A stretch of 64,000 nucleotides of DNA. It comes from Aegilops tauschii subsp. strangulata. Its lineage: Eukaryota > Streptophyta > Magnoliopsida > Poales > Poaceae. The stretch covers positions 237,934,622-237,998,621 of the forward strand of contig NC_053039.3 in assembly GCF_002575655.3 (NCBI RefSeq), read 5' to 3'. The notes below the pieces were generated by a model that did no database searches, was not told where the DNA came from, and saw only the letters and a list, made by a program, of their open reading frames with translations. A program made the position numbers and the translations under genes. How positions within the stretch are numbered: position 1 is the first letter of the stretch; every line of letters begins with the position of its first letter. Below, piece by piece: positions 1-10,915 of the stretch.

Positions 1-1640
1 AATATTTCTTTAATTTGGAAATCACCATAACACACTTGTAAATTATCCCAATGCCTTTGTTATCTTAATTCTTGGTCTCCAACCTTGCCATATATTCTTT
101 CATCATATTCCGGAGCTCCACCAAAAATCCGAACATTTTTGGACCTTCCCAACCCTCACTTCCTATTCAAATCATTTGAATTTAAATCAAATGAGTTTGA
201 ATTTAAATCTTTCAATCATGGCCTCTTCTATTTTCTCGGAACAAGCACATTTTTGTGAGTCCGAAAAAATTATCCGCGTGTCCAAACTTCTTCCCCTGAC
301 CTCTCTTTCTTTTCTTTCTTATCTCTGTTTTGTTTTTATTTTCTTTAGAGTGAGAGAGAGAAGAGAGCCCAACAGCCAAGCCGGCCTGCTTCCCCGCAGT
401 CCATTTGGCCCAAGGCCCAGCCGCGCCTATAACCCTAACCCTGGTCCGATCCCCTTCTCTCCTCGACCCCATCTCCTTCCCCTGCTCGCGCCGCCAAAGA
501 GGAGTGAGAGCCTCTCGCTCGATCCCGCACGCAGGAGCCCCGCGCCCGATCCCCATCATCGCCAGCGCGCCCCGTCGCCCGGTCGCCGGACCTCGCCTGG
601 ACCCGTCAAGCCCCGCCACTGGCCTGTTGCCCTGCATCTCCACCGACGCTGTCCATCCCCGTCGCCTGGGTATGTCCCTGCCTCGTCCTCCGGCTGGGGT
701 TCTCCAAGATCACGCCCGCCAATGCAGTTCGCAGCGCCTCTGCCTCCTCGCCATGGCCCCTCGCAAGCTTCCTCCGACGCCTTGCCTCGCCTCCTGCCTC
801 CCGCGTGCCCCGCTGGGCGCGTGTGTGACCGCGTCCAGCGCCTCCCGCTCGCTCCGCCACGGCCTCCTCAACATGGTCGAGCCTGACCATGACCCTCTCC
901 ACGCGCCACAGAGGTCTTGCCTCCTCCCTGTGGCATCGCGCGCCCGACGTCCATGGCCTCTCCAGCCTCCAGAAGCTCTGCTTCCCTTGCTCCACGCTAA
1001 GGCCGACGTCGGCCCACTTCGTCTTGCTGCTGCTCCGCCATCGACCTCCTGTTGCTGCAGGACCCTTCCCATCGTGCACTGTGGCCGTTCTGTTTCTTCT
1101 CTCTCAAGGTCGAAAGGATGCCAGTTACACGAGACACCAAGAACCGCGACGATCCCGGAGACTGGATACGCCAAGTACCAGGTCAACGAGGACCGCCAAG
1201 TTCGTCTTCCGCCGTCTCCGAAATCGCCAAGTACCACTACGCCCGGAGACCTCGGATCCGTCAAGTCCAACAACGACTGTGTACAACTACCGGCAACCCC
1301 GAAACATCTACGGAACATGAACGACTACTTCCTCTTCGACTCGTGAACCACTACTTCCACTATCGTTGCGAGAACGTCTACTTCCATCTACACTGCGTCG
1401 AACTCGTCCCGTCCTGATTGCACGCATCGAAGGTATAACCACCGAGACGACCGTCGTGAACGAATGCATGTTTGCTGTATGAGATGCACCGTATGTTTGG
1501 ACCGTGTCCGAATTGTTCCTTGCACGTTCACCGTAAGCCATGCCACCGACATGTGGGACACCTGGTATCCGGGATCACTCCCCGTCACTCTTGCACGTTT
1601 CGCGCACCCACACTTCTTCCTTTGCACCAGCATCTCAATC
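1..1640. other. Unassigned segment, probably Gypsy LTR or untranslated sequence
   Basis: The first 340 bases are AT-rich with repeated ATTTGAATTTAAAT-like strings. They grade into a strongly GC-rich block (about 360-1000) and a moderately GC-rich tail. Open frames exist on both strands of the GC-rich block, but none shows a recognisable domain, and frames opposite each other are equally open, as expected from base composition alone. The texture resembles LTR or leader sequence of Triticeae Gypsy elements. I found no second copy, PBS or polypurine tract here, so orientation and boundaries are unknown. The right edge is placed where the Gag homology of the next feature begins and could be off by some tens of bases. 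Confidence 0.35.
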
Positions 1641-2687
1641 GAGTTGCCGGAACCGGGATGTTGCCGTGGCACCAGCATCACCAAAATGATTAAACATTGG
1701 TTCTTTTGCATCAACAGTTAATTCAATGGGTGCACTCAAAATTGTTGATATTTCAGTTGTTTGATCACATGACGCATTCATGACAGTAACAAGATTCTCT
1801 AAAATAGGTGGTGTGCTCAAATCAATAGGTAACTCAACACATGATGCATTCAAGTTAACTAGGCATGCATCATTATCATGTGAAGTTATATCATCAATAC
1901 CTTTACTGTTACCTTGTCGCAAAGACGTAGCTGATGTAGGTACGGACGTTGAAAATGTACCATACTCTTGAGATGATGTCGCACTCACAATCTGAGGTGG
2001 GGCTGCTCTAGTAGGTGCAACGGTGGAGGAACCGGCCGGCGGTGGTGAGCATGAACTGGAATAGTAGTTGTTGTAGTCACCCAATGCATCCTCCTGTATC
2101 TGCCTCTCAAAGGTACAAGCGCGAACATACATACCAGTAATGCAATGAGGAATATACTGAAATCTTGCCTGAATATCATGGTTCAAACCACCAAAAAATC
2201 TATTCATTGTATCATCCTCAGATTCTTCTATGTCACACTGATGCATATAAGATTTGAACTCTTGGTAGTAAGCATGAACAGTGTTGTTAACTTGTTTAAA
2301 TTGTTCAAATTTATGAAGCAATTCATGACGATAGTAAGGAGGGAAAAATTGTTGTCTCATTACATCTTTCAAATCTTTCCAAGTTGTGGGTTGGTTATCA
2401 ATGGTTTTCTTACAATGCACACTCCACCAAATAGAAGCAAAACCAGTAAATGCTCTAGTGGTAACTTGTACTCGCTCAAGTTCGGAAAAGTCATGGTGAC
2501 TAAAAACTTGTTCTATTTCAAGCTCCCAAGCTAGATAAATAGCAGGATTAAATCTACCCTCAAATGACGGTAAAGAGATAACCTGACCATGTGCTTGTGT
2601 GTGTTGTCCCAACTCTCGTGATGGTGAAGATGTGTCCGTCGTCCAAGAACGTCTATCTCCGAAACCTGTTATGATTAGTAGAAACAA
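1640..2687 (-). pseudogene. gag: Partial Gag of chromovirus-like Ty3/Gypsy element E10
   Basis: A minus-strand open frame of about 350 codons encodes a typical retrotransposon Gag domain: an aromatic and charged stretch with AWELEIEQVF, then FASIWW, then TWKDLKDVMRQQFFPP and YYQEFKSYMHQC (roughly residues 50-170). Gag would form the cytoplasmic virus-like particle. The frame lacks the CCHC zinc knuckle and is not followed by protease or reverse transcriptase, so it is cut off near 1640-1690 where unrelated sequence begins. The upstream PBS complementary to initiator tRNA-Met is what plant chromoviruses (Tekay, Reina and relatives) usually have, which favours that lineage over Tat or Athila. 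The exact 3' end is uncertain. Confidence 0.75.
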
Positions 2688-4040
2688 GAAACAAAATTCG
2701 AGAATAATGTTCCTATGAACTACTAGGATGTGGTTGTAAAGTGCTCACAGTAAAGCAAATATCAATATCTTACAAGTTCTTACCAAGCAGCAGGTAGTGA
2801 CAGGCAACCAGCGGTGTCAAATAACTCTGAAGGTTGTGTAAAGCGATTGCCAGGGGAACGTACGTATACACGGTGCAGAAATATGTGGAGCTGGGTTGGC
2901 TATATATGGTAGCAAAATATTAGCAATAATCAATTCAGAGATGCAATGTTGAATAAACGCTCAACGACGGTACTGTGCTGGTCCTAGGCTACACCGGACT
3001 AGAGACGCGAGCCTAGAACACTAATGAGGTCACGGCGTAGCACAACTAGCATCAATGAAGGATACTAAGTAGCTCTGGACAGCAAGATATAAGTGAAGAT
3101 CACAACGGCAGTAAAGATAATGATGAAAAACAACTGCCAAGCAGGATATACAACAACTCTCTCTCCAACTTTCCTCTTGAAAAGTTTGAGCCAATTTTCT
3201 GATAATTTTTTTCAAAGAATGCTACTAACTCAAGCTTTCCAATGCAAAAAGAATCACTCAATTCCGAGTTGATATGAGGAGTCAAAGAATTCTGAAACTG
3301 GCTTGAAAAACTGGAATAAGCTGTGTCCGCGAACTTCGGAGGGCAAAAAGACCTATATAGAAGACGATTTTGAGGTGTCAAATATTGAACTAGTCTCTGA
3401 AACTATTTAGATGCGGATCGTCGCTAGCTTTCATGTGAGTACTCGCGGAGCCAAAACGGACTTCGTATGAGGAAGTTATGCCTGTTTTACTGAACAGTGC
3501 ACAAAACAGATTCCAATCCGAATTCAACTACGAGATTGAGTCTAGATAGATCCGAATTATGTTTTTTTTCTCTCTTTTTTTTCCTCACACTTTTTTTTTC
3601 TTTCTCTCTTTTTTCTCCGACTTCTTTTTTTTCTCTGTCTTTTTTCTCTCCCTCTTTCCAAGACAAACTAGATAAGATGCAGATTGGATCAAGCGAAGAT
3701 GTGAACGACCTCAACTATGATTGTGACAATGAACTATGGGTAGCACGTGGTGGAAATTGATGGATGGTGTGGTGGACAGCGGAAGGGATAATGATGCAGC
3801 GGCGACGTGACTAATGTGAACAAAACTCGAAACTCTAAACGAACTAGACCCTAAGGCCAGCAACTCGACACAACGATGCAACCGATAATTCAATAATGCA
3901 AACAATGAAAAGAATATTGCAAAGGCTCAGACTGGCTTGGACAAAATGATGAATAGATCTAACTTTTTTGTGGCTTTTTTGGACAATAGGTAAGAAAAAT
4001 AAATCTAATCTAGGGGAAACTGGAAATTCGCACCGAGCAA
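2688..4040 (-). other. 5' leader of element E10
   Basis: This interval lies between the PBS and the Gag start of E10 and holds no convincing coding sequence. A long pyrimidine-rich run at about 3556-3665 (purine-rich on the element's sense strand) is simple sequence. It creates spurious low-complexity frames on both strands. Confidence 0.5.
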
Positions 4041-4056
4041 CCTGGCTCTGATACCA
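4041..4056 (-). other. Primer-binding site of E10 (initiator tRNA-Met)
   Basis: The reverse complement reads TGGTATCAGAGCCAGG, the standard plant PBS complementary to the 3' end of initiator tRNA-Met. It lies two bases from the LTR start at 4059 and fixes E10 as a minus-strand element. Confidence 0.9.
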
Positions 4057-4058
4057 CT

Positions 4059-5086
4059 TGATAGAGGCGAGGGTGTCCCGATCTTTCGATGAGATGATAA
4101 CTATCGATTTGGCGGAGTCGACTTTGACGATCCGACTACAAACGTGCTCGACGTTCCGCCATAGCAATCGCTAAACCAATCTCCTGAGGTTACTGACGAT
4201 GCCGGAAGCACGATCAGCCTGACCACGAAGGTCTATTCCTGCACGCAATCGAAGAACAAACAAGAATATGATAATGCAATCTGAATATTGCGAAATAGAT
4301 GAAGTATCGATGAAGGTGGGGATCCGTAAGCGGTCTTGGTCTGGTCGTTGGACACAAACGAAGTACACGAAGTTGCAATGGCTAACTTTTAAGTAAACAA
4401 ATTCCAAGGAAAAAGCTACTAGATGGATCTACTTATATAGGAGCAAGGGGTGGCGGCCAAGGAGGTGGGAGGACGTCCCAAGGCAGCCTAAAACCAACAC
4501 TAGGTCGTACAAGGCTCATGGGCCCAAGTGGAGGTGATGCAACACCTTTGGACTTGTTGTTTGACTCGGATTCTGCTGCACTGTCAGATTGTTTCGTGCA
4601 TATCTCAACGCTCCGGACGAATTTAAAGGTGAATCCAATTGGGTTGGAAAGAGGACGAAATGTACTTTCCAACAAAAAACGAATCACCCAATTCGGATTC
4701 CGTATGAAAAAGTTGTTGGCGTTTTGAGTCAGGTATGTCTGTGCAGTCCGAATCTGAATCCAGAACGTGAGAGACTTGGACTCTATCTTCTCTTGGCCCA
4801 AAAGTGACGTGAGAGGACTTTTTGAACAGAACCTAAACTTCTCCTTTTCCCCTATCTTCATATGTGGATTGTACAAATGTCCCATACACCTGCAATTAGA
4901 CAAAACACAATAGTGTGTGAAGTATTTTTGTTCTGGATAACATAAATAGATTATTGAATAGTTTGCACTAGAAATCACCTGACAAATATGCATGTATGCA
5001 ATATTTTTGGTCGTATCCAAGGTAGTCATGTCCTCATCACCGTGGCACCCTTTTCCTTCCGCCATGGCGACAAATGCCTCGTATCA
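4059..5086 (-). repeat. 5' LTR of E10 (right boundary tentative)
   Basis: The LTR starts TGATA two bases from the PBS. A matching terminal inverted repeat TATCA at 5082-5086 marks the likely outer end, giving about 1.03 kb. A minus-strand TATA box (TATATAAG, reverse complement of 4432-4439) lies inside it, with U3 to the right as expected. No second LTR is in the window to confirm the length. The sequence just right of 5086 reads as the interior of another LTR, so E10 appears to have inserted there. Confidence 0.6.
4432..4439 (-). promoter_or_regulatory. TATA box of the E10 LTR
   Basis: TATATAAG on the minus strand, about 375 bases upstream (in element direction) of the PBS. It is correctly oriented to drive E10 genomic RNA. 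Confidence 0.55.
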
Positions 5087-7595
5087 TGCTCATGTCAACA
5101 TTTCCATAAAATTGCTTAAAACTTGCACATGTCATCCGCATCATGATAATAACATTTAAAACGTTTAAAATTGTTTTTTGATTTAAATTGCTAAATGACA
5201 TATGGGGATCTTCCGCAATTGTTATTTATTATTTCCGGCCTCATTTAAACTTGACTAAATAGATAGTGTTATTATGCTTCACCTCTTGCCATGCTTAACC
5301 ACAGTTAATTTTGTTGGGTACATAAACGAGAGAGAACTAAATATTTGATGTGGTGTTTTGTCAATATGCAACTCATTGCATATTGAGCTCCACTTAATTT
5401 GTAGTATTGTTTGTGCACCTTGCCATGCCATGCCTCTTTATATGGACATGCATCATACTTGTTTGTGCATCATGCCATGTGTATGTGATGGATGTTTACC
5501 ATGTTGTTTGCTTCTTTCCGGTTTGCTTCTCTCGTTAGCTTCAGTTTCATTCCGGAGTTGTGAGGGTTCGTTCGACTATGTCCATTTGTGTTCTTCATGG
5601 ACTCGTTCTTCTTCCTTGCGGGATCTCAGGCAAGATGACATACCCTTGAAATCACTTCTATCTTTGCTTGCTAGTTGTTCGCTCTATTGCTATGCCGCGC
5701 TACCTACCACTTGCTATATCATGCCTCCCATATTGCCATGTCAAGCCTCTAACCATCCTTTCCTAGCAAACCATTGTTTGACTAAGTTACCGCTTTTGCT
5801 CAGCCCTTCTTATAGCGTTGCTAGTTGCAGGTGAAGATGAAGTTTGTTCCATGTTGGAACATGGATATGTTGGGATATCACAATATCTCTTATTTTAATT
5901 AATGCATCTATATACTGGGTAAAGGGTGGAAGGCTCGGCCTTATGCCTGGTGTTTTGTTCCACTCTTGCCGCCCTAGTTTCTGTCATACCGGTGTTATGT
6001 TCCTTGATTTTGTGTTCCTTACGCGGTTGGGTGTTATGGGAACCCCTTGATAGTTCGCTTTGAATAAAACTCCTCCAGCAAGGCCCAACCTTGGTTTTAA
6101 CATTTGCCACCTAAGCCTTTTTCCCTGGGGAGTCACGCTCCCGAGGGTCATCTTTATTTTACCCCCCCGGGCCAGTTCTCCTCTGAGTGTTGGTCCAAAC
6201 TAGAGCACCGTGCGGGACCGTCCCTTGGCAACTTGGGTTACGTTGGTACCTGTACGCTTCGCTCATCCGGTGTGCCCTGAGAACGAGATATGTGCAGCTC
6301 CTATTGGGATTTGTCGGCACAGTTGGGTGGTCTTGCTGGTCTTGTTTTACCATTGTCGAAACATCTTGTAACCGGGATTCCGAGTCTGATCGGGTCTTCC
6401 CAGGAGAAGGAATATCCTTCGTTGACCATGAGAGCTTGTGATGGGCTAAGTTGGGACACCCCTGCAGGGTATAAACTTTCGAGAGCCGTGCCCGTGGTTA
6501 TGTGGCAGATGGGAATTTGTTAATGTCTGGTTGTAGAGAACTTGACACTTGACTTAATTAAAATGCATCAACCGCGTGTGTAGCCGTGATGGTCTCTTTT
6601 CGGCGGAGTCCGGGAAGTGAACACGGTCTTGTGTTATGCTTGAACGTAAGTAGTTTCAGGATCACTTCTTGATCACTTCTAGCTTCTCGACCGTTGCGTT
6701 GCTTCTCTGCTCGCGCTTATTTGCGTATGTTAGCCACCATATTTGCTTAGTGCTTGCTGCAGCTCCACCACATTACCCCCTTTCCTACCCATAAGCTTAA
6801 ATAGTCTTGATCTCGCGGGTGTGAGATTGCTGAGTCCTCGTGACTCACAGATTCTACCAAAACAGTTGCAGGTGCCGAGGATACCAGTGCAGGTGATGCA
6901 ACCGAGCTCAAGTGGGAGTTCGACGAGGACCTTGGTTGTTACTATGTTTCATTTCCTGATGATCAGTAGTGGAGCCCAGTTGGGACGATCGGGGATCTAG
7001 CATTTGGGGTTGTCTTCTTTTATTTTGGTTCCGTACTCGGACCTTGATTGTACTCTGAATGATGCATGTTTAATTTATGTATTGTGTGAAGTGGCGATTG
7101 CACTACTGGAATCAGCTACTTTGCCGTCTGCCACGGAAGAAGGCAAAGGCCTTTGCCGTCTGCCGCGGACGGCAAAAGGCTCCGGCAAAGTAGGCTTCGG
7201 TAAAGAGCTTCTTTGCCGTCTGCTTTTTGAAGCGGACGACAAAGGGGCCTTTGCCATCAGCGACTGACGGCAAAGAAAGCCGACGGCAATAAATTCGCCG
7301 TTAGTCCGCTAGCAGACAGCAAAGACATTCTTTGCCATCAGCCAGTTCTTTGCTGTCCGTTTTTTGCAAGCTGACGGCAAAGACTTTCTTTGCCGTCCGC
7401 CAGCAGACGACAAAGAATAGGCAGACGGCAAATAAGCAAATTCCAGTAGTGTTGTAAGCCAACTCTTTATCCCATTCTTGTTCATTACATGGGATTGTGT
7501 GAAGATGACCCTTCTTGCGACAAAACCACCATGCGGTTATGCCTCCAAGTCGTGCCTCGACACGTGGGAGATATAGCCGCATCGTGGGCGTTACA
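5087..7595. repeat. Part of a long Gypsy-type LTR (E9), interrupted by a CACTA miniature element
   Basis: This is non-coding sequence of LTR character that ends GGGCGTTACA at 7595, directly against coding sequence of the Fatima-like element E8. It looks like one of the long LTRs of several kilobases found in Triticeae (Sukkula-type); I cannot confirm the family. Its left part is lost behind the E10 LTR at 5086/5087, consistent with E10 inserting into it. The five bases after it are CTGCG; the partner duplication was not found, so whether it is a solo LTR or one end of a larger element is open. The short frames inside show no domains. Confidence 0.55.
7101..7451. mobile_element. Miniature non-autonomous CACTA (DTC) transposon
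   Basis: A 351-base element begins CACTACTGGAA and ends TTCCAGTAGTG, a perfect 11-base terminal inverted repeat starting CACTA. It is flanked by a 3-base duplication TTG (7098-7100 and 7452-7454). The interior is built from degenerate sub-terminal repeats of the form TTTGCCGTC(T/C)GC in both orientations, typical of CACTA ends where the transposase complex binds. There is no coding capacity, so it depends on an autonomous CACTA element elsewhere. It sits inside the E9 LTR. Confidence 0.92.
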
Positions 7596-9911
7596 CTGCG
7601 GCTGCCTTTTCCTTGGCCTTGGCCACAACCTTCTTAAGAGCCTCGACTTCGGTCATCATCCCTAGAGAAAATGAGGGAACATATTCTATAATACTGAAAA
7701 TTTGATCGCACTAAACGCGAACAAGACTTGTGCATACCCTGTTTATCTCCCAACTGCATTTTCAACTGGCCAAGTTCTTCTTCGGCCCGCTCCAGACTTT
7801 GATTCAGTCCGAAGACTTCCGCCGTATGGGAGGCAGCAGCCGCTACAGACGCCTGCTTATAACAGAAGAGAAATAGATGTCATTCAATGAGTCTTCCTGC
7901 GAACATAAATTTGATCCTCTGTCCGGTTTCTTCTTTCACCGAACAGTGTCTCAGGGGCTACTATCCATACTATGACACTCTTCGAAAAACATACCTCAAA
8001 ACCTTTTATAAGGCTGATACAAGCTCCATTCAGTCCAATCTTAGCAGACCGAATCTTCTCAATCACCGCACCCATAAGGGCACGGTGTTCATCGACGATG
8101 GAGGCACCCTTCAGCGCCACCAACAAAGCATCCGACGCCTCTGGTGGGACAGAGGTTGCCGGTATACCCCCTCCAGCTGAGAGAGGCTGCCTGCTTGATT
8201 CTGGAGCCGTATTGGTCTCCGGAACTGCATCCGACTGGGAGCCGAATTCAAGATGGCCCCCGCCGTCAGCTCCCATGGGAATCTGCTCCCCCATGTGTTC
8301 GGCCCCTGAAGTTTGACCTCCACGCGCTGCCTTCACGGTCTTTCCCTCTCCTCCTGGGCCAGAGTCCCTCTGAGACGAAGCCTCGGTGGTATTCACCTGT
8401 TCGAAGGAAGGGGCCTTCGAGGGCGTCCCGCTTTCCATAGCATCCAAGATCAGCGAATCCTCTGATGAGGATTGTTCGGTACGGGACCTCGCCGGACTAC
8501 AAAACATATGGCTCAGGTTAAAATATTACGCCATGATGAGTCTGGACGCGTAAGCATGTTCGGACTGTATATACTCACGAGTTCACCAGGGGCTGGGCCC
8601 TGGGGTCCCACGCCAGGCCGCTGTCGGTGGCGGCAGCGGACTCCTCCGGAAGAGGAGCTTTTCCTCTTTTGGCCGACTCGGCCTCCAAGTGTGTGGAGGC
8701 CGTCCTTTTCTTTCTTCCCCCCCGCAGGGGATTCATCTTCTTCCTCCTCCTCGTCCTCTTCGGAGGTGGAACGGGCATCAGAGCCTTCGGATATTGTGTC
8801 TGAAGTGCCGCGGTGACGAAGGCCGCCCAGGGTCTTTTTGGCCTCGTTCTCGGTCGTCTTCTTCGGCACCTTGTAAGGCGCCGGGACCAGCATCTTCGTC
8901 AGAAGTGGGACGGCCGGTTCTTTGGGCAGCGGGGCCGGACAATGGATCCGCTCCACCTTCTTCGTCCAGCCCTAGGAGAATTATGGAAAGCACATTAAGC
9001 GCTTCCCTTGGGTTATGTGGGCAAAAAGTACGATTACTCACTGAACTTGCAGGGCGGGACAGTTGGTACCCACGGTCTTCGGCGGAGTCCGGCCATGATT
9101 TGCTGGACTTGAAAAGCACCTTCCAGATGTCCTTGTGCGAGGAGCCGAAAAGCTCCCGCAAGGTTTGGTGCTTGGCCGGATCGAATTCCCATAGATTGCA
9201 AGTCCGGTGTTGACAAGGCAGGATCCGGCGAACTAACATCACCTGGACCACATTGACAAGTTCAATGTTCCTGGTTCCCGTATCCCTAACACGCATCTGG
9301 AGCATCAACAATTCGTCGGACGAGGACCAGTTCAGGCCCTTCTTGACCCAGGATGTGAGCCGCAGGGGGGCACCGGATCGAAACTCGGGAGTAGCGGCCC
9401 ATTCTGTGCCACACGGCTCGGTGATGTAAAACCACTGTTGTTGCCACTCCTTGAAGGAATCGTTAAAGGTGCCTGTTGGCCATATAACGTTGGGCATCTT
9501 GCTCACCATAGCGCCCCCGCACTCAGAGTGCTCGCCGCCCACTACCTTGGGCTTCACATTAAAAATCTTCAGCCATAAGCCAAAATGTGGCGAGATGCGG
9601 AGAAAGGCCTCGCACACAACAATGAATGTCGAGATGTTGAGGAAGGAATTAGGGGACAGATCGTGCATATCGATCCCATAATAATACATGATGCCGCGAA
9701 TAAACTGGTGGAGGGGAAACCCTAGCCCGCGGACAAAGTGAGGGAGGAATACAACCCTCTCGTGGGGTTCCGGGGTAGGGACGATCTGTCCCGCCGTCGG
9801 GAGACGATGGCTGATCTTCTTGGATAGATACCCGGCCTCCCGAAGCTTTTTGATATCCTTCTCCCGGACGGTAGAGGCCATCCATTTGCCTCCTGCTCCG
9901 GATCCGGACAT
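7596..9911 (-). CDS. Spliced antisense gene of E8 (gypsy-type-transposon domain plus coiled coil), 3' truncated
   Basis: The gene is encoded opposite to its element. Predicted exons on the minus strand are 9911-9042, 8971-8579, 8496-7995, 7852-7738 and 7661-7596. Introns are 70-142 bases with GT-AG ends, and phases agree at every junction if one frameshift at the poly-G run near 8717-8726 is allowed. Exon 1 (290 codons) contains, at about residues 51-122, a domain with HERVVFLPHFVRGLGFPLHQF and CEAFLRISPHFGLWL. This resembles the Pfam family described as 'putative gypsy type transposon' (Transposase_28). Exon 2 is acidic and serine-rich; exons 3-5 are helical with coiled-coil character (LERAEEELGQLKMQL). 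The 3' end is lost at the E9 junction. The start is the first ATG, about 110 bases after a TATA box. Function is unknown; exon calls are inferred by eye. Confidence 0.7.
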
Positions 9912-10022
9912 TTTCGGAAGGCCTTTGTGGGCACAGAAGATGAACGCTTGGGCGCTGGAGCTTGAGCGGAGGGGAATGGATCGGGAAGGAGAAAGCGTGG
10001 GTGCGAAAGGGAGTCCTTATCC

Positions 10023-10033
10023 CCTTATAAAGG
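10023..10033 (-). promoter_or_regulatory. Candidate promoter of the E8 antisense gene
   Basis: On the minus strand this reads CCTTTATAAGG, a TATA-type box about 110 bases before the ATG at 9911. It lies inside the element near the 3' LTR and points away from it. The same core precedes the B3 gene of E5. Confidence 0.5.
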
Positions 10034-10463
10034 CAGCAGGGATTCTGCGCCTCCCCACTTGCCTAGTAAAACCTCTTATTCCCCAAGCGCCGTAATTGAT
10101 GGCGTGGTTGGGTTACCCACACCCGTATTGATGAGAATCCCGTGATAAGGGGACACGATCTCCGCTTCGACAAGACGTGCCAAGAAAACCGCCTCGCAAT
10201 ATGTGCAGTGGCTGGTTGAGAAAAATGGTTCGAATAATGACCGGGCCGTGGTGTGATGTCATGCTGCCGAATGTGTCAGCAGGTTAGATTTGTGGAAATA
10301 TTATTCTCTCTACAATGGTATGTGGAATTTGTTTTGCAGAGCCGGACACTATCCTTGTGTTCAAAATCTTCTACGGAGTATTCGGAGGAGGAACCCGCCT
10401 TGCAATGCCGAAGACAATCTGCGCGCCGGACTCATCGCCATTGAAGCCTGGTTCAGGGGGTAC

Positions 10464-10915
10464 TGAGGGAGTCCTGGATTAGGGGGTCCTCGGACAGCCG
10501 GACTGTTGGACTATGAAGATACAAGATTGAAGACTTCGTCCCTTGTCCGGATGGGACTCTCCTTAGGGTGGAAGGCAAGCTTGGCAATACGGATATGTAG
10601 ATCTCCTCCCTTGTAACCGACTTTGTGTAACCCTAGCCCCCTCCGGTGTCTATATAAAACGGAGGGTTTAGTCCATAGGACAACAACAATCATACCATAG
10701 GCTAGCTTCTAGGGTTTAGCCTCTACGATCTCGTGGTAGATCAACTCTTGTAATACTCATATCATCAAGATCAATCAAGCAGGAAGTAGGGTATTACCTC
10801 CATCGAGAGGGCCCGAACCTGGGTAAACATCGCGTTCCCCGCCTCCTGTTACCATCCGCCTTAGACGCACAGTTCGGGACCCCCTACCCGAGATTCGTCG
10901 GTTTTGACACCGACA
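10464..10915 (+). repeat. 3' LTR of E8 (Fatima-like, 452 bases)
   Basis: Starts TGAGGGAGTCC and ends TTTTGACACCGACA. It is preceded by a polypurine tract ending CAGGGGGTAC (about 10454-10463). It is the reverse-complement counterpart of the E2 LTRs. A plus-strand TATA box (TATATAAA, 10651-10658) lies in the middle. Confidence 0.9.

Larger units (their letters stand above)
7596..10915 (+). mobile_element. E8: 3' part of a Fatima-like Ty3/Gypsy element
   Basis: The element is on the plus strand, as shown by the polypurine tract followed by the LTR that opens TGAGGGAGTCC at 10464. Only the antisense gene region, polypurine tract and 3' LTR are present; the left part is cut at 7595 by E9. The LTR end at 10915 lies inside the antisense gene of E1, so E8 inserted into E1. 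The expected right duplication would be GCGGG (10916-10920), but its left partner is outside the window. Confidence 0.8.

Noticed and set aside
430..450. Telomere-like CCCTAACCCTGG string
   Set aside because: Only about one and a half repeat units in a GC-rich segment. No array.
360..1346. Overlapping long open frames on both strands, up to 313 codons, as possible host genes
   Set aside because: Frames are open on both strands in a GC-rich block, composition is Pro/Arg/Ser-rich in every frame, and no domain or splice structure is visible. Best explained by base composition of LTR-like DNA.
3497..3760. Phe/Ser-rich frames over the pyrimidine tract
   Set aside because: Pure low-complexity translation of a CT-rich run in the E10 leader, mirrored by a Lys/Glu-rich frame on the other strand.
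4433..5065. A 210-codon minus-strand frame
   Set aside because: It lies over the U3 region of the E10 LTR, has no domain and overlaps the TATA box. A chance frame.
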